Shown here in pieces: positions 35,005-45,046 of a stretch of DNA of 64,000 nucleotides (the first letter of the stretch is position 1; the number at the start of each line of letters is the position of its first letter). The DNA is from Sagittula salina. GTDB lineage: Bacteria > Pseudomonadota > Alphaproteobacteria > Rhodobacterales > Rhodobacteraceae. The notes under the pieces were generated by a model. The model saw nothing but the letters and a program-made list of their open reading frames with translations. It searched no databases and was not told the origin of the DNA. The DNA is taken from positions 62,001-126,000 of the forward strand of contig NZ_JAGISH010000007.1 of NCBI RefSeq assembly GCF_017813235.1, read 5' to 3'. Both the position numbers and the translations under genes were made by a program.

Positions 35005-35805
35005 TCAGGAGAAAGCCGCGCGCACCTGGTCTGCGTCGATGTTGAAGAGGCGGCGCAGTTCGGCTTCGCCCTCCGTGTCGATCCTGGGCAGGCGGGCGGG
35101 GCGGACGTGCGCCTTTTGCCTCGAGTCGTTGAAGTCATTATGGCCGCGGAGGTACATCACCGTATCCGTGTAGCTCAGACAGGGCATGAAGTGCGGCAAC
35201 TTCTGATGGCCGAAATTCATGATCGACTGGCGGTTTCCGGCTTGCACGTACACGGCCTGTGCCACGCCCCAGAAGGGCGTCACCTGTAGCTCGCCACAAA
35301 GACCGTCTGTATCCGGCCGGGCAACGTAGCCCCGGTTCCAGTCGAAGCCCACCAGCCTGTGCCGGTCAAGCAGCGGGGCGACATCACGCGCGGCCTGCTT
35401 CAATGTTTCGACGAAGGTCAGAGCAATGGCGTCATCGTCGTCGTGGCGGAACTGAAGGCAGGGTTGCGTCATGTCGCGGGCCGCGTTGATCGTCATCTGG
35501 CAGACCTTGCGGTGCGGGCCGGACTCCTTGGCAACCAGGCGCGCCTGAGGTACGTCCGCGAGCAAGGTCCGCAGGCGGGTGGCCCAGGGCTCTGGCAGGC
35601 TGCTGCCGGTCAGGACGATAAAGGTGAAGTCGGGATCGGTCTGTGCGCGGATGGATGGCAGGCAAATGGTTTCAAAATGCCGGAACCGTTCGGCCAGACG
35701 CTCGGGCGCGTAGAGGTAGGCGAGCCGTTCGGGAAGGGTTGCGTGTTCCACCTGAAAGCCACCCTCGGCGGGGTAGGAGAAGCGGCAGAAGCCGATGGTC
35801 TGCAT
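35005..35805 (-). CDS. Putative rhamnosyltransferase-family glycosyltransferase
   Basis: A 266-residue cytosolic protein resembling the 'putative rhamnosyl transferase' family. It starts MQTIGFCRFSYPAEGGFQVE and has RAQTDPDFTFIVLTGSSLPE and the acidic FRHDDDDAI motif, which fits a GT-A-type metal/nucleotide-sugar site. No membrane segment. It lies between rpoC and rpsL on the opposite strand, converging on the rpoBC terminator. The acceptor is unknown, and no polysaccharide genes are adjacent. Confidence 0.8.
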   Translation of the reverse strand: MQTIGFCRFSYPAEGGFQVEHATLPERLAYLYAPERLAERFRHFETICLPSIRAQTDPDFTFIVLTGSSLPEPWATRLRTLLADVPQARLVAKESGPHRKVCQMTINAARDMTQPCLQFRHDDDDAIALTFVETLKQAARDVAPLLDRHRLVGFDWNRGYVARPDTDGLCGELQVTPFWGVAQAVYVQAGNRQSIMNFGHQKLPHFMPCLSYTDTVMYLRGHNDFNDSRQKAHVRPARLPRIDTEGEAELRRLFNIDADQVRAAFS

Positions 35806-35900
35806 GGCGTGTCCCGCTGGTTGTCGCTCGGTCCGACAGTGTCAGCCGCCTCGACGCCTGTCCAGTAGCGGTATCGGATGGCTGGCATGGGAGGGGGCTG

Positions 35901-35929
35901 TTGACAGTGCTGGCGACTCTGGGTATACG
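35901..35929 (+). promoter_or_regulatory. Promoter of the str operon (rpsL-rpsG-fusA-tuf)
   Basis: TTGACA, 17-nt spacer, TATACG: the best promoter match in the window. It gives a leader of about 278 nt before rpsL. Confidence 0.75.
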
Positions 35930-35943
35930 CCCGCCAATCCGAT

Positions 35944-35973
35944 ACGCCCGGGGACCCTCGGGCGTTTCGCTTT
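35944..35973 (+). promoter_or_regulatory. Promoter-proximal hairpin in the str leader
   Basis: ACGCCCG/CGGGCGT with an 8-nt loop, followed by TTTCGCTTTC, starting about 8 nt after the predicted transcript start. Candidate attenuator. Confidence 0.5.
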
Positions 35974-35993
35974 CATGACGAGATAGCGCTCAA

Positions 35994-36181
35994 GACCGTG
36001 GGCGATGCAAGCCCCGGTCCTCTGGAACGCCCCCGCGTAGGCCCTCCGGTAAGGGGTCTGATGCGGTCCAAAAGTCGTTTGCGCCAGGGCTTGCCCGGTG
36101 ACAGGCGCGCCATCACCGGCAAGCCCTCGCTGCTCTGGCTGCGGGCGCGCCAGACCTGAACCGCCGGACCTACCATCCGGC
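35994..36181 (+). ncRNA. Structured RNA element in the rpsL leader
   Basis: Four consecutive stems. (1) GACCG/CGGTC with inner GGGC/GCCC, 35994-36019. (2) AGGGCTTGCCCGGTGA against TCACCGGCAAGCCCT, 15 bp with one bulged C, 36086-36127. (3) TCTGGC/GCCAGA, 36134-36154. (4) GCCGGA/TCCGGC, 36163-36181. The last ends 33 nt before the rpsL ATG. No protein-coding potential is evident. A regulatory role, for example binding S7 or S12, is inference. Confidence 0.5.
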
Positions 36182-36213
36182 ACGATTGAGAGAAGCACGG
36201 GGATAACGTCCAC

Positions 36214-36585
36214 ATGCCCACGATCCAACAGCTGATCCGCAAGCCGCGTCAGCCCAAAGTCAAGCGTTCCAAGTCCCAGCACCTGGAGCAGTGCCCCCAG
36301 AAGCGGGGCGTCTGCACGCGCGTCTACACCACCACCCCGAAGAAGCCGAACTCCGCAATGCGGAAAGTTGCGAAGGTCCGCCTGACCAACGGTTACGAGG
36401 TGATTTCCTACATTCCCGGCGAATCGCACAACCTTCAGGAGCACTCCGTGGTTCTGATCCGCGGCGGCCGTGTGAAAGACCTTCCCGGTGTGCGTTACCA
36501 CATCCTGCGCGGTGTTCTGGATACCCAGGGCGTCAAGGACCGGAAGCAGCGCCGTTCGAAGTACGGCGCGAAGCGTCCCAAGTAA
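36214..36585 (+). CDS. rpsL: 30S ribosomal protein S12
   Basis: Decoding-centre protein, 123 residues. Lys43 (in TTTPKKPNS), Lys88 and Asp89 (GGRVKDLPG) are all present, the streptomycin-sensitive pattern; Asp89 is the site methylthiolated by RimO in E. coli. First gene of the str operon, 25 nt before rpsG, behind a long structured leader. Confidence 0.98.
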   Translation: MPTIQQLIRKPRQPKVKRSKSQHLEQCPQKRGVCTRVYTTTPKKPNSAMRKVAKVRLTNGYEVISYIPGESHNLQEHSVVLIRGGRVKDLPGVRYHILRGVLDTQGVKDRKQRRSKYGAKRPK

Positions 36586-36610
36586 GCACACCTTATAAGA
36601 GGATACGGAT

Positions 36611-37081
36611 ATGTCCCGTCGTCACGCCGCTGAAAAACGCGAAGTTCTGCCCGACGCCAAGTACGGCGACCGCGTTCTGACCAAGTTCATGAACAACCTT
36701 ATGATCGACGGCAAAAAGTCGGTTGCCGAGCGCATCGTGTACTCGGCTCTCGACCGCGTCGAAGCCAAGGTGAAGCGCGCTCCCGTGGAAATCTTCCACG
36801 AGGCGCTCGACAACATCAAGCCGTCGGTCGAAGTGCGTTCGCGCCGCGTCGGTGGTGCGACCTACCAGGTCCCCGTCGAGGTTCGCCCGGAGCGCCGCGA
36901 GGCGCTGGCGATCCGTTGGCTGATCACCGCATCGCGCAACCGTAACGAGAACACCATGGAAGAGCGTCTGGCCGGTGAGCTGATCGACGCCGTCCAGTCG
37001 CGTGGCTCCGCTGTCAAGAAGCGGGAAGACACGCACAAGATGGCGGATGCCAACAAGGCGTTCTCGCACTACCGCTGGTAA
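36611..37081 (+). CDS. rpsG: 30S ribosomal protein S7
   Basis: Primary 16S rRNA binder that nucleates the 30S head; 156 residues. It starts [20 protein letters not shown] and contains [20 protein letters not shown]. In E. coli S7 is the translational repressor of the str operon. A GC hairpin (37091) sits between this gene and fusA. Confidence 0.98.
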   Translation: MSRRHAAEKREVLPDAKYGDRVLTKFMNNLMIDGKKSVAERIVYSALDRVEAKVKRAPVEIFHEALDNIKPSVEVRSRRVGGATYQVPVEVRPERREALAIRWLITASRNRNENTMEERLAGELIDAVQSRGSAVKKREDTHKMADANKAFSHYRW

Positions 37082-37090
37082 AACATCGAT

Positions 37091-37115
37091 GCGGCGGCCC
37101 GCCTTAGGCCGCCGC
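37091..37115 (+). promoter_or_regulatory. Hairpin between rpsG and fusA
   Basis: Perfect 9-bp stem GCGGCGGCC/GGCCGCCGC with a 7-nt loop, 10 nt after the rpsG stop and without a T-run. It may lower read-through or stabilise the upstream mRNA. Confidence 0.55.
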
Positions 37116-37250
37116 CTCTCGGCATTCCCGGACTGTGACCTTTCGGCGCGACAGCGTCCGGAAGGCGTTCCGCTGAAAGGGATTGCTTGAACTTATCGGA
37201 GGCGAGGGTTAAGCGCCCGCGCAGAGATTATCCCCAGAGGAGCCAGACCC

Positions 37251-39374
37251 ATGGCACGCGATTATCCCCTCGAACGGTACCGGAATTTCGGTATCATGGC
37301 GCACATCGACGCCGGCAAGACCACCTGCTCGGAACGGATTCTGTTCTACACCGGCAAGTCCCACAACATTGGCGAGGTGCACGACGGTGCGGCCACGATG
37401 GACTGGATGGAGCAGGAGCAGGAACGCGGTATCACCATCACCTCCGCCGCGACCACGACCTTCTGGCAGTGGCAGGAAGACCCGACCGCGGAAGGGACCT
37501 ACGACACCAAGTACCGCATGAACATCATCGACACCCCCGGGCACGTCGACTTCACCATCGAGGTGGAGCGTTCGCTGGCGGTGCTCGACGGTGCCGTGGC
37601 CGTTCTGGACGCGAACGCCGGTGTGGAGCCGCAGACCGAAACGGTGTGGCGTCAGGCTGACCGTTACAAGGTTCCGCGTATCGTCTTCGTCAACAAGATG
37701 GACAAGATCGGCGCCGACTTCTTCAACTGCGTGAAGATGATTGCCGACCGTACCGGCGCGATCCCGGCCCCGATCCAGATCCCGATCGGCGCGGAATCCG
37801 AGCTTGAGGGCATCATCGACCTCGTGACCATGGAAGAGTGGACCTGGAAGGGTGAGGACCTCGGTGCGTCCTGGACCCGTCAGGCGATCCGTGACGATCT
37901 GAAGGAACTCGCCGACGAGTGGCGCGCCAAACTCATCGAGAACGCCGTCGACATGGACGACGAGGCGATGATGGCCTACCTCGAAGGCGAAGAGCCGGAT
38001 ATCCCGACGCTCCGCAAGCTGATCCGCAAGGGTACGCTGGCGCTGAAGTTCGTCCCGGTTCTCTGCGGTTCCGCGTTCAAGAACAAGGGCGTGCAGCCGC
38101 TGCTGAACGCCGTGGTCGATTACCTGCCCAGCCCGCTGGACGTGGTCGATTACATGGGCTTCAAGCCGGGCGACGACAACGAAGAGCGCAACATCGCCCG
38201 CCGCGCGGACGACAACATGCCCTTCGCCGGTCTGGCGTTCAAGATCATGAACGACCCCTTCGTCGGCTCCCTGACCTTCACCCGCCTTTACTCCGGCGTG
38301 CTGAACAAGGGTGACTCGATCCTGAACTCCACCAAGGGCAAGAAAGAGCGCATCGGTCGTATGATGATGATGCACTCCAACAACCGTGAGGAGATCGAAG
38401 AGGCGTTTGCAGGCGACATCATCGCGCTGGCGGGTCTGAAGGACACCACCACCGGTGACACGCTCTGCGACGCGAAGGAGCCTGTGGTTCTCGAAACCAT
38501 GACCTTCCCGGAGCCGGTGATCGAGATCGCGGTCGAGCCCAAGACCAAGGGCGACCAGGAAAAGATGTCCGCGGGCCTCGCCCGTCTGGCAGCAGAAGAC
38601 CCGTCCTTCCGGGTGGAGACCGACATCGAGTCCGGTCAGACCATCATGAAGGGCATGGGCGAACTGCACCTCGACATCCTCGTTGACCGCCTGAAGCGCG
38701 AGTTCAAGGTCGAGGCCAACATCGGTGCGCCGCAGGTGGCATACCGTGAAACCATCGGCCACGCGATCGAGCACACCTACACCCACAAGAAGCAGTCCGG
38801 TGGGTCGGGTCAGTACGCCGAGGTCAAGCTCTCGATCACTCCGACGGAGCCGGGCGAAGGCTATTCGTTCGAGTCGAAGATCGTCGGCGGCGCGGTGCCG
38901 AAGGAATACATCCCGGGTGTCGAAAAGGGCATCAAGTCGGTCATGGACTCCGGTCCTCTGGCAGGCTTCCCGGTGATCGACTTCAAGGTCGCGCTGGTGG
39001 ACGGCAAGTTCCACGACGTCGACTCCTCGGTCCTCGCCTTCGAAATCGCGGCCCGCATGTGTATGCGTGAAGGTCTGCGCAAGGCCGGCGCGAAGCTGCT
39101 GGAACCGATGATGAAGGTCGAAGTGATCACCCCGGAAGAATACACCGGCGGTATCATCGGTGACCTGACGTCGCGCCGTGGCCAGGTGTCCGGCCAGGAG
39201 CCGCGCGGCAACGCTGTCGCGATCAATGCCTTCGTACCGCTGGCCAACATGTTCGGCTACATCAACACTCTGCGCTCCATGTCCTCGGGCCGCGCGCAGT
39301 TTACCATGCAGTTCGACCACTACGATCCGGTTCCGCAGAACATCTCGGACGAGATCCAGGCGAAGTACGCGTAA
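37251..39374 (+). CDS. fusA: Elongation factor G
   Basis: GTPase that drives ribosomal translocation, and recycling with RRF. It has 707 residues with P-loop AHIDAGKTT, switch [14 protein letters not shown], and the domain IV block [17 protein letters not shown]. Length and order are canonical. A 169-nt gap with a hairpin separates it from rpsG; tuf copy 2 follows after 57 nt. Confidence 0.98.
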   Translation: MARDYPLERYRNFGIMAHIDAGKTTCSERILFYTGKSHNIGEVHDGAATMDWMEQEQERGITITSAATTTFWQWQEDPTAEGTYDTKYRMNIIDTPGHVDFTIEVERSLAVLDGAVAVLDANAGVEPQTETVWRQADRYKVPRIVFVNKMDKIGADFFNCVKMIADRTGAIPAPIQIPIGAESELEGIIDLVTMEEWTWKGEDLGASWTRQAIRDDLKELADEWRAKLIENAVDMDDEAMMAYLEGEEPDIPTLRKLIRKGTLALKFVPVLCGSAFKNKGVQPLLNAVVDYLPSPLDVVDYMGFKPGDDNEERNIARRADDNMPFAGLAFKIMNDPFVGSLTFTRLYSGVLNKGDSILNSTKGKKERIGRMMMMHSNNREEIEEAFAGDIIALAGLKDTTTGDTLCDAKEPVVLETMTFPEPVIEIAVEPKTKGDQEKMSAGLARLAAEDPSFRVETDIESGQTIMKGMGELHLDILVDRLKREFKVEANIGAPQVAYRETIGHAIEHTYTHKKQSGGSGQYAEVKLSITPTEPGEGYSFESKIVGGAVPKEYIPGVEKGIKSVMDSGPLAGFPVIDFKVALVDGKFHDVDSSVLAFEIAARMCMREGLRKAGAKLLEPMMKVEVITPEEYTGGIIGDLTSRRGQVSGQEPRGNAVAINAFVPLANMFGYINTLRSMSSGRAQFTMQFDHYDPVPQNISDEIQAKYA

Positions 39375-39431
39375 TTCCAGGAATTTCCGGGGGCGGAAAG
39401 CCGCCCCCGGGCTCAAGTCAAGGAGGCCATC

Positions 39432-40607
39432 ATGGCAAAAGGTAAGTTTGAACGCAGCAAGCCGCACTGCAACATCGGCACGATCGGTCACGTTGACCAC
39501 GGCAAGACCACGCTGACGGCGGCGATCACCAAGTACTTTGGTGATTTCAAGGCCTACGACCAGATCGACGGCGCGCCGGAAGAGAAGGCCCGCGGGATCA
39601 CCATCTCGACCGCGCACGTGGAATACGAGACCGAGGCGCGTCACTACGCGCACGTGGACTGCCCCGGGCACGCCGACTACGTGAAGAACATGATCACGGG
39701 TGCGGCGCAGATGGACGGCGCGATCCTCGTGGTCAACGCGGCCGACGGCCCGATGCCGCAGACGCGCGAGCACATCCTGCTCGGCCGTCAGGTGGGCATC
39801 CCCGCCATGGTCGTGTTCATGAACAAGGTCGACCAGGTGGACGACGAGGAACTGCTCGAGCTCGTGGAAATGGAAATCCGCGAACTGCTGTCGGCCTACG
39901 ACTTCCCGGGCGACGACATTCCGATCATCGCGGGCTCCGCGCTGGCCGCAATGGAAGGCCGTGACCCCGAGATCGGCGAGAACAAGATCCGCGAACTGAT
40001 GGCGGCCGTGGACGAGTACATCCCGCAGCCGGCGCGCGCCGTGGACCAGCCGTTCCTGATGCCGATCGAGGACGTATTCTCGATCTCCGGTCGTGGCACC
40101 GTGGTCACCGGCCGCGTGGAGCGTGGCGTGGTGAACGTCGGCGACGAACTGGAAATCATCGGCATCAAGGACACGCAGAAGACCACCTGCACCGGCGTCG
40201 AGATGTTCCGCAAGCTGCTGGATCGCGGCGAAGCGGGCGACAACATCGGCGCGCTGCTGCGCGGCATCGACCGTGACGCGGTCGAGCGCGGTCAGGTTCT
40301 GTGCAAGCCGGGTTCGGTGAAGCCGCACACGAAGTTCGAGTGCGAGGTCTACATCCTGACGAAGGAAGAAGGCGGCCGTCACACCCCGTTCTTCAAGAAC
40401 TACCGTCCGCAGTTCTACTTCCGCACGACCGACGTGACGGGCACCGTCGAACTGCCGGAAGGCACGGAGATGGTGATGCCGGGCGACAACCTGAAGTTCG
40501 AGGTCGAGCTGATCGCGCCGATCGCGATGGAAGACGGCCTGCGCTTCGCCATCCGCGAAGGCGGCCGCACCGTCGGCTCCGGCGTCGTGTCGAAAATCCT
40601 CGCATAA
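39432..40607 (+). CDS. tuf: Elongation factor Tu, copy 2
   Basis: Last gene of the str operon, 391 residues, identical in protein to copy 1 at 13131-14306. AAGGAGG lies 7 nt before the ATG, a much stronger site than that of copy 1 (GAGG about 14 nt upstream). Since copy 1 has its own promoter and this one depends on the str promoter, total EF-Tu can be set by two independent units. Complete identity over the coding region with unrelated upstream sequences points to ongoing gene conversion. Confidence 0.98.
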   Translation: MAKGKFERSKPHCNIGTIGHVDHGKTTLTAAITKYFGDFKAYDQIDGAPEEKARGITISTAHVEYETEARHYAHVDCPGHADYVKNMITGAAQMDGAILVVNAADGPMPQTREHILLGRQVGIPAMVVFMNKVDQVDDEELLELVEMEIRELLSAYDFPGDDIPIIAGSALAAMEGRDPEIGENKIRELMAAVDEYIPQPARAVDQPFLMPIEDVFSISGRGTVVTGRVERGVVNVGDELEIIGIKDTQKTTCTGVEMFRKLLDRGEAGDNIGALLRGIDRDAVERGQVLCKPGSVKPHTKFECEVYILTKEEGGRHTPFFKNYRPQFYFRTTDVTGTVELPEGTEMVMPGDNLKFEVELIAPIAMEDGLRFAIREGGRTVGSGVVSKILA

Positions 40608-40626
40608 TTCGCTTCGGTGAATGACG

Positions 40627-40653
40627 AAAAGGCCGCCTCCGGGCGGCCTTTTT
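40627..40653 (+). terminator. Terminator of the str operon
   Basis: Same hairpin as after tuf copy 1: GGCCGCC, TCCG, GGCGGCC, five T. Confidence 0.92.
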
Positions 40654-40749
40654 GTTTGCCGCAGTCAGCCCAGTCGAGCAACGGCATCAAAACCTATCGG
40701 CTCCTGCCACCAAAGTCCGCGCGACGTCCAGTAGCGTGCACACGCCCCC

Positions 40750-40778
40750 TTGCCACCCAGCGTGCAACGCCGTATACG
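40750..40778 (+). promoter_or_regulatory. Promoter of the S10 operon
   Basis: TTGCCA, 17-nt spacer, TATACG; predicted start about 113 nt before rpsJ. Confidence 0.7.
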
Positions 40779-40803
40779 CGCGCAACGGTCACAAGATCGT
40801 TCG

Positions 40804-40827
40804 AGGCGGGGTGATTCCCCGCCTTTT
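40804..40827 (+). promoter_or_regulatory. Attenuator-like hairpin in the rpsJ leader
   Basis: Perfect 8-bp stem AGGCGGGG/CCCCGCCT with a 5-nt loop, followed by TTT: the form of an intrinsic terminator. It stands between the S10 promoter and rpsJ, where E. coli has L4-dependent attenuation. The regulator here is unknown. Confidence 0.6.
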
Positions 40828-40897
40828 AGGTTCGATGAGGGTCTCCGAATGAGCGGCGCTCCTCCTCTCAACCTCAATGCCAAAATAGGACTGTTCG

Positions 40898-41203
40898 ATG
40901 AACCAGAACATCCGTATCCGGCTCAAAGCGTTTGATTATCGCGTGCTGGACGCCTCCACCCAGGAGATCGTCAACACCGCCAAGCGCACCGGAGCCCAGG
41001 TCCGCGGGCCGATCCCGCTGCCCAACAAGATCGAGAAATTCACCGTTCTGCGCGGCCCGCACGTGAACAAGAAGTCTCGGGATCAGTTCGAGATCCGTAC
41101 GCACAAGCGCCTGCTCGACATCGTCGATCCGACTCCGCAGACCGTGGACGCCCTCATGAAGCTCGACCTCGCCGCCGGCGTTGACGTCGAGATCAAGGTA
41201 TAA
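40898..41203 (+). CDS. rpsJ: 30S ribosomal protein S10
   Basis: Head protein of the 30S subunit and, as NusE, a partner of NusB/NusG in antitermination. It has 101 residues, starting [20 protein letters not shown], with [20 protein letters not shown] and [20 protein letters not shown] lies about 8 nt upstream. First gene of the S10 operon. Confidence 0.98.
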   Translation: MNQNIRIRLKAFDYRVLDASTQEIVNTAKRTGAQVRGPIPLPNKIEKFTVLRGPHVNKKSRDQFEIRTHKRLLDIVDPTPQTVDALMKLDLAAGVDVEIKV

Positions 41204-41214
41204 GGGGGATGAAC

Positions 41215-42054
41215 ATGCGCTCTGGTGTGATCGCAAAGAAGATCGGCATGACCCGTCTCTTCCTCGAAGACGGCAAGCAGATCCCCGTCACCGTGCTGCA
41301 GCTGGACAACCTTCAGGTTGTTGCGCAGCGCACTGATGAAACCAACGGCTACAACGCGGTCCAGCTGGGTTGCGGTGCTGCCAAGGCAAAGCGGACGTCG
41401 CAAGCGATGCGCGGCCACTTCTCCAAGGCCGGCGTCGAGCCGAAGCGCAAGGTGGTTGAATTCCGCGTGGCGCCCGAGAACCTGATCGAAGTTGGCGAGG
41501 AAATCATCGCCGATCACTACTTCGAAGGTCAGTTCGTGGACGTTTCCGGCATCACCATCGGTAAGGGCTTTGCCGGCGGCATGAAGCGCCACAACTTCGG
41601 CGGTCTGCGGGCCACGCACGGTGTGTCCATTTCGCACCGCTCGCACGGCTCCACCGGCCAGTGTCAGAACCCCGGCAAGGTGTTCAAGGGCAAAAAGATG
41701 GCCGGCCACATGGGGTCCGTGCGTGTCACAACGCAGAACCTCCAGGTGGTTAAGACGGACTCCGACCGCGGCGTCATCATGATCAAGGGTGCCGTACCGG
41801 GCCCGAAGGGATCGTGGGTCACCGTCAAGGACGCCGTCAAAAAGCCCTTCCCGGAGAACGCTATCCTTCCTGCCGCTCTGATGAGTGCCAAGAAGGAAGC
41901 GCAGCGCGCCGCCGAGGAAGCCGCAGTCGCCGCGGCAGCGGAGGCCGAGGCCGAAGCGAAGCGTCTGGCAGAAGAGCAGGCCGCCGCAGAGGCTGCAGCT
42001 CTGGCGGAAGCCGAGGCTTCGACCGAAGCCGAGAAGAAGGAAGGTGAGGAATGA
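41215..42054 (+). CDS. rplC: 50S ribosomal protein L3 with an extended Ala/Glu tail
   Basis: Early-assembly protein that reaches the peptidyl transferase centre. It has 279 residues from the ATG at 41215 ([16 protein letters not shown]), chosen because GGGGGA ends 5 nt upstream; an ATG at 41209 is also possible. The core (to about 220) has the signature [22 protein letters not shown]-terminal tail of about 55 residues rich in Ala, Glu and Lys is absent from E. coli L3 (209 residues) and looks like a charged helix. It overlaps rplD by 4 nt. Confidence 0.96.
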   Translation: MRSGVIAKKIGMTRLFLEDGKQIPVTVLQLDNLQVVAQRTDETNGYNAVQLGCGAAKAKRTSQAMRGHFSKAGVEPKRKVVEFRVAPENLIEVGEEIIADHYFEGQFVDVSGITIGKGFAGGMKRHNFGGLRATHGVSISHRSHGSTGQCQNPGKVFKGKKMAGHMGSVRVTTQNLQVVKTDSDRGVIMIKGAVPGPKGSWVTVKDAVKKPFPENAILPAALMSAKKEAQRAAEEAAVAAAAEAEAEAKRLAEEQAAAEAAALAEAEASTEAEKKEGEE

Positions 42055-42668
42055 AACTCGACGTAATCAACCTCGACGGCGGTTCCGCTGGCGAAGTCGA
42101 GCTGGACGAGGCCCTGTTCGGGCTGGAGCCGCGCGCCGACATTCTCCACCGCGTCGTCCGCTGGCAGCGCAACAAGGCGCAGGCCGGTACCCACAAGGTC
42201 AAGTCGCGCTCCGAAGTGTCGTACTCGACCAAGAAGATCTACCGCCAGAAGGGCACCGGTGGCGCACGTCACGGTTCCCGCAAGGCGCCGATCTTCCGCA
42301 AGGGTGGCATCTACAAGGGCCCCGTGGTGCGTTCGCACGCCCATGACCTGCCCAAGAAGGTCCGCGCCCTCGGCCTGAAAATGGCCCTGTCGGACAAGGC
42401 GCGCAACGGTGCCCTCGTGGTGATCGAGAACGTCGCGTCCGAAGGCAAGACGAAGGCCCTGGCGGCACAGATCGCCAAGCTGGGCTGGAAGCGCGCGCTG
42501 ATCATCGACGGTGCCGACGTGAACGAATCGTTCGCCAAGGCAGCCCGCAACATCGAGGGTCTGGACATCCTGCCGACCATCGGTGCCAACGTGTATGACA
42601 TCCTCAAGCGTGACACGCTGGTGATCACGAAGGCGGGTGTCGAAGCTCTGGAGGCTCGCCTGAAATGA
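42051..42668 (+). CDS. rplD: 50S ribosomal protein L4
   Basis: Lines the peptide exit tunnel; 205 residues. It has [20 protein letters not shown] and [20 protein letters not shown], the tunnel loop. In E. coli L4 also represses the S10 operon by attenuation and translation, so the hairpin at 40804 could be its target (inference). ATGA overlaps on both sides couple it to rplC and rplW. Confidence 0.97.
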   Translation: MKLDVINLDGGSAGEVELDEALFGLEPRADILHRVVRWQRNKAQAGTHKVKSRSEVSYSTKKIYRQKGTGGARHGSRKAPIFRKGGIYKGPVVRSHAHDLPKKVRALGLKMALSDKARNGALVVIENVASEGKTKALAAQIAKLGWKRALIIDGADVNESFAKAARNIEGLDILPTIGANVYDILKRDTLVITKAGVEALEARLK

Positions 42669-42961
42669 CCGCGACCGCATCCCAGTACGACGTGATCCGC
42701 AAGCCGATCATCACCGAGAAGACCACCATGGCGTCCGAGAACGGCGCGGTTGTCTTCGAAGTGGCCATCGACGCGAACAAGCCGCAGATCAAGGAGGCCG
42801 TGGAGGCGCTCTTTGGTGTGAAGGTGAAGGCCGTGAACACGACCATCACCAAGGGCAAGGTGAAGCGTTTCCGTGGCAAGGTCGGCAAGCGCCGTGACGT
42901 GAAGAAGGCCTACGTGACGCTCGAAGAGGGCAACACGATCGACGTATCGACCGGCCTTTGA
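42665..42961 (+). CDS. rplW: 50S ribosomal protein L23
   Basis: Located at the tunnel exit, where it docks trigger factor and SRP; 98 residues. It contains [14 protein letters not shown] and the [20 protein letters not shown] block. Start ATG overlaps the rplD stop by 4 nt. A terminator-like hairpin follows directly (42986), so the S10 operon ends here instead of continuing into rplB. Confidence 0.97.
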   Translation: MTATASQYDVIRKPIITEKTTMASENGAVVFEVAIDANKPQIKEAVEALFGVKVKAVNTTITKGKVKRFRGKVGKRRDVKKAYVTLEEGNTIDVSTGL

Positions 42962-42985
42962 ACGGTCTGAACCATTAAGATCATG

Positions 42986-43014
42986 AGGCCCTCGCTTAAC
43001 GCGGGGGCCTTTTT
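42986..43014 (+). terminator. Terminator after rplW
   Basis: AGGCCCTCGC against GCGGGGGCCT (one mismatch), 5-nt loop, five T. It splits the S10 operon. Confidence 0.85.
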
Positions 43015-43306
43015 CGTTAGCAAATCGGAGTCAACGAGGGTGCCAAGCCGTTGGATCGCAGGAGGTGAACGCTGCGGGCGGCGGATGAACCCGGGCACGT
43101 AAACCCATTTTTAACGTGAGTCCCGGCCGGTTCGGGGGCACTTTCCGGCCGGTTGTTTACCGGGGTTAACCGGGTTGGCGGGCAAGGCAGTTGGGGGCTG
43201 TGGGGCGCGGGGCGCTTCGCGGTCGTGTGCTGGTCCGGACGCGTCGCCGCCGGGGGGCGATGCAGGGGCCAGATCCTCACGATCGGGGACCCGCTTCGGG
43301 ACGGTC
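43015..43306. other. Intergenic region between rplW and the nuclease-like gene
   Basis: No gene seen. A 10-bp direct repeat CCGGCCGGTT occurs at 43123-43132 and 43145-43154, followed by related CCGGG/GGTTAACC motifs. Confidence 0.5.
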
Positions 43307-43957
43307 TCACGCGCAACGCAGGAGGCGCGTGTCGGGGGCCATGTGGTGGATGTGGTTCGTGAGTTCGGTCTGATCTCCGAGGCCGAGGGCGCGCATCACA
43401 GCGTCGAATGCGCTGTGCCAAGTGTCCGCCTCCGCAGGGCCGTTCATGTCTTCGTCACCGAGAAAACTGACCAGTAGCAGCGAGGCCGGGACTCCCCGGT
43501 CGCGCAGCCACCAGAGGTGTGCGATCCGGTTTGCCAGTTGGTAGTACGTCCGGGTCCAGTCGTTTTCGGGATCGATCCCGAGACCGGACTGCACCGCCCG
43601 GAATGCCGCATCGATCATGTGGCGCGAGGCACCCGCAGCCTTTGACGGAGGGGACTGCAACTCGGCCAGATGTGCTTTCGCCTCGACGAGGACAGGACCC
43701 GCTGCGCAGACCCCGAGCGCATCCCATTGCGGTCCGCGCCGCGGCCAGAAGCGTGACAGTTCCTCGGCCAGATGACCCAGGCCGAGCACGTCGAGGAAAG
43801 CGGCATCGCGGTATTCCGCATGATCGTCGCTCGTGAGCGGCGAGCGCCAGTCGATGCACGGCAATGCGGAGGGTTGAAGCAGCTCCGGCCTGTGGTTGAC
43901 CGCCCGCTGGATCCATTTCAGGCTGCCCCGTTTTCCTGCGGGCTGGATGACGCGCAT
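43307..43957 (-). CDS. Putative PD-(D/E)xK nuclease-like protein inside the S10 cluster
   Basis: A 216-residue cytosolic protein (start MRVIQPAGKRGSLKWIQRAV at 43957; an in-frame extension to 44026 is less likely). It shows the restriction-fold pattern Asp79 in PQWDALG followed by Glu92-Ala-Lys94 in PVLVEAKAHL, at the spacing of a PD-(D/E)xK site. Tryptophan- and His-rich parts follow (RIAHLWWLRDRGV, LLLVSFLGDEDM). I do not recognise a named family; nuclease activity is inference. It is transcribed against rplW and divergently from rplB. Confidence 0.65.
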   Translation of the reverse strand: MRVIQPAGKRGSLKWIQRAVNHRPELLQPSALPCIDWRSPLTSDDHAEYRDAAFLDVLGLGHLAEELSRFWPRRGPQWDALGVCAAGPVLVEAKAHLAELQSPPSKAAGASRHMIDAAFRAVQSGLGIDPENDWTRTYYQLANRIAHLWWLRDRGVPASLLLVSFLGDEDMNGPAEADTWHSAFDAVMRALGLGDQTELTNHIHHMAPDTRLLRCA

Positions 43958-44015
43958 GACGCTTGACCTCTGGCTGTGCACCGGGTGTGCAAGGGGCCAG
44001 CCGCAGGAAAGACAC

Positions 44016-44044
44016 TTGACCCCCACGCCATCCTACCCTACACG
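44016..44044 (+). promoter_or_regulatory. Promoter of rplB unit
   Basis: TTGACC, 17-nt spacer, TACACG, in the divergent gap between the nuclease-like gene and rplB. Confidence 0.65.
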
Positions 44045-44055
44045 ACCCCATCCGC

Positions 44056-44086
44056 AAGGCCCCGGATTCGTCCGGGGCTTCGCTTT
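44056..44086 (+). promoter_or_regulatory. Promoter-proximal hairpin in the rplB leader
   Basis: GCCCCGGA, loop TTCG, TCCGGGGC, then TTCGCTTTT, starting about 8 nt after the predicted transcript start. Candidate attenuator, similar to the one before rpsL. Confidence 0.55.
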
Positions 44087-44200
44087 TGCGCGTTGCGGAT
44101 GACGAATCGGGCACCTTCGGGGGCCTTTACATCTGGCCACCTTCGGGGGGCTATCACATAGGGTCCCCATGGACCCCCAAGCTTACGGAAGACAGAAAGC

Positions 44201-45043
44201 ATGGCACTCAAGTCGTACAAGCCGACGACGCCGGGCCAGCGCGGGCTGGTGCTGATCGACCGTTCGGAGCTGTACAAAGGACGCCCCGTCAAGGCCCTCA
44301 CCGAGGGTCTGACGAAGTCGGGCGGCCGGAACAACACCGGACGTATCACCTCCCGCCGTCGTGGCGGTGGCGCAAAGCGTCTCTACCGGATCGTCGATTT
44401 CAAGCGGAACAAGTTCGACATCAACGGCATCGTTGTCCGCATCGAATATGACCCCAACCGTACCGCCTTTATCGCGCTCGTCCAGTATGACGACGGCGAG
44501 CAGGCCTACATCCTGGCGCCTCAGCGTCTTGGTATCGGCGACAAGATCGTCGCCTCCGAGAAGGCCGACATCAAGCCGGGCAACGCCATGCCGTTTTCCG
44601 GCATGCCGATCGGTACCATCGTTCACAACATCGAGCTGAAGCCCGGCAAGGGCGGCCAGATCGCACGCGCCGCGGGCACCTACGCCCAGTTCGTCGGTCG
44701 CGACGGCGGCTACGCACAGATCCGCCTGTCCTCGGGCGAACTGCGCCTGGTCCGTCAGGAGTGCATGGCCACGGTTGGCGCGGTGTCGAACCCCGACAAC
44801 TCGAACCAGAACTTCGGTAAAGCGGGCCGTATGCGCCACAAGGGCATCCGTCCGTCCGTCCGCGGTGTCGTCATGAACCCGATCGACCACCCGCACGGTG
44901 GTGGTGAAGGCCGGACCTCCGGTGGTCGTCACCCTGTGACGCCCTGGGGCAAGCCGACCAAGGGCAAGAGGACCCGCAACACGAACAAGGCGTCGCAAAA
45001 GCTCATCATCCGCTCGCGCCACGCCAAGAAGAAGGGTCGCTAA
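44201..45043 (+). CDS. rplB: 50S ribosomal protein L2
   Basis: Highly conserved protein needed for subunit association and peptidyl transferase activity; 280 residues. It has [20 protein letters not shown] and the C-terminal [20 protein letters not shown] signature with the conserved His. First gene of a separate unit (rplB-rpsS-rplV-rpsC-rplP). Confidence 0.98.
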   Translation: MALKSYKPTTPGQRGLVLIDRSELYKGRPVKALTEGLTKSGGRNNTGRITSRRRGGGAKRLYRIVDFKRNKFDINGIVVRIEYDPNRTAFIALVQYDDGEQAYILAPQRLGIGDKIVASEKADIKPGNAMPFSGMPIGTIVHNIELKPGKGGQIARAAGTYAQFVGRDGGYAQIRLSSGELRLVRQECMATVGAVSNPDNSNQNFGKAGRMRHKGIRPSVRGVVMNPIDHPHGGGEGRTSGGRHPVTPWGKPTKGKRTRNTNKASQKLIIRSRHAKKKGR

Positions 45044-45046
45044 TCT

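Larger units (their letters stand above)
39432..40691 (+). repeat. 1260-bp direct repeat containing tuf (copy 2)
   Basis: Partner of 13131-14390; same orientation, no indels seen. Confidence 0.9.

Noticed and set aside
35005..35805. Rhamnosyltransferase-like gene as part of a polysaccharide island
   Set aside because: It stands alone between ribosomal units; no other glycan genes are near.
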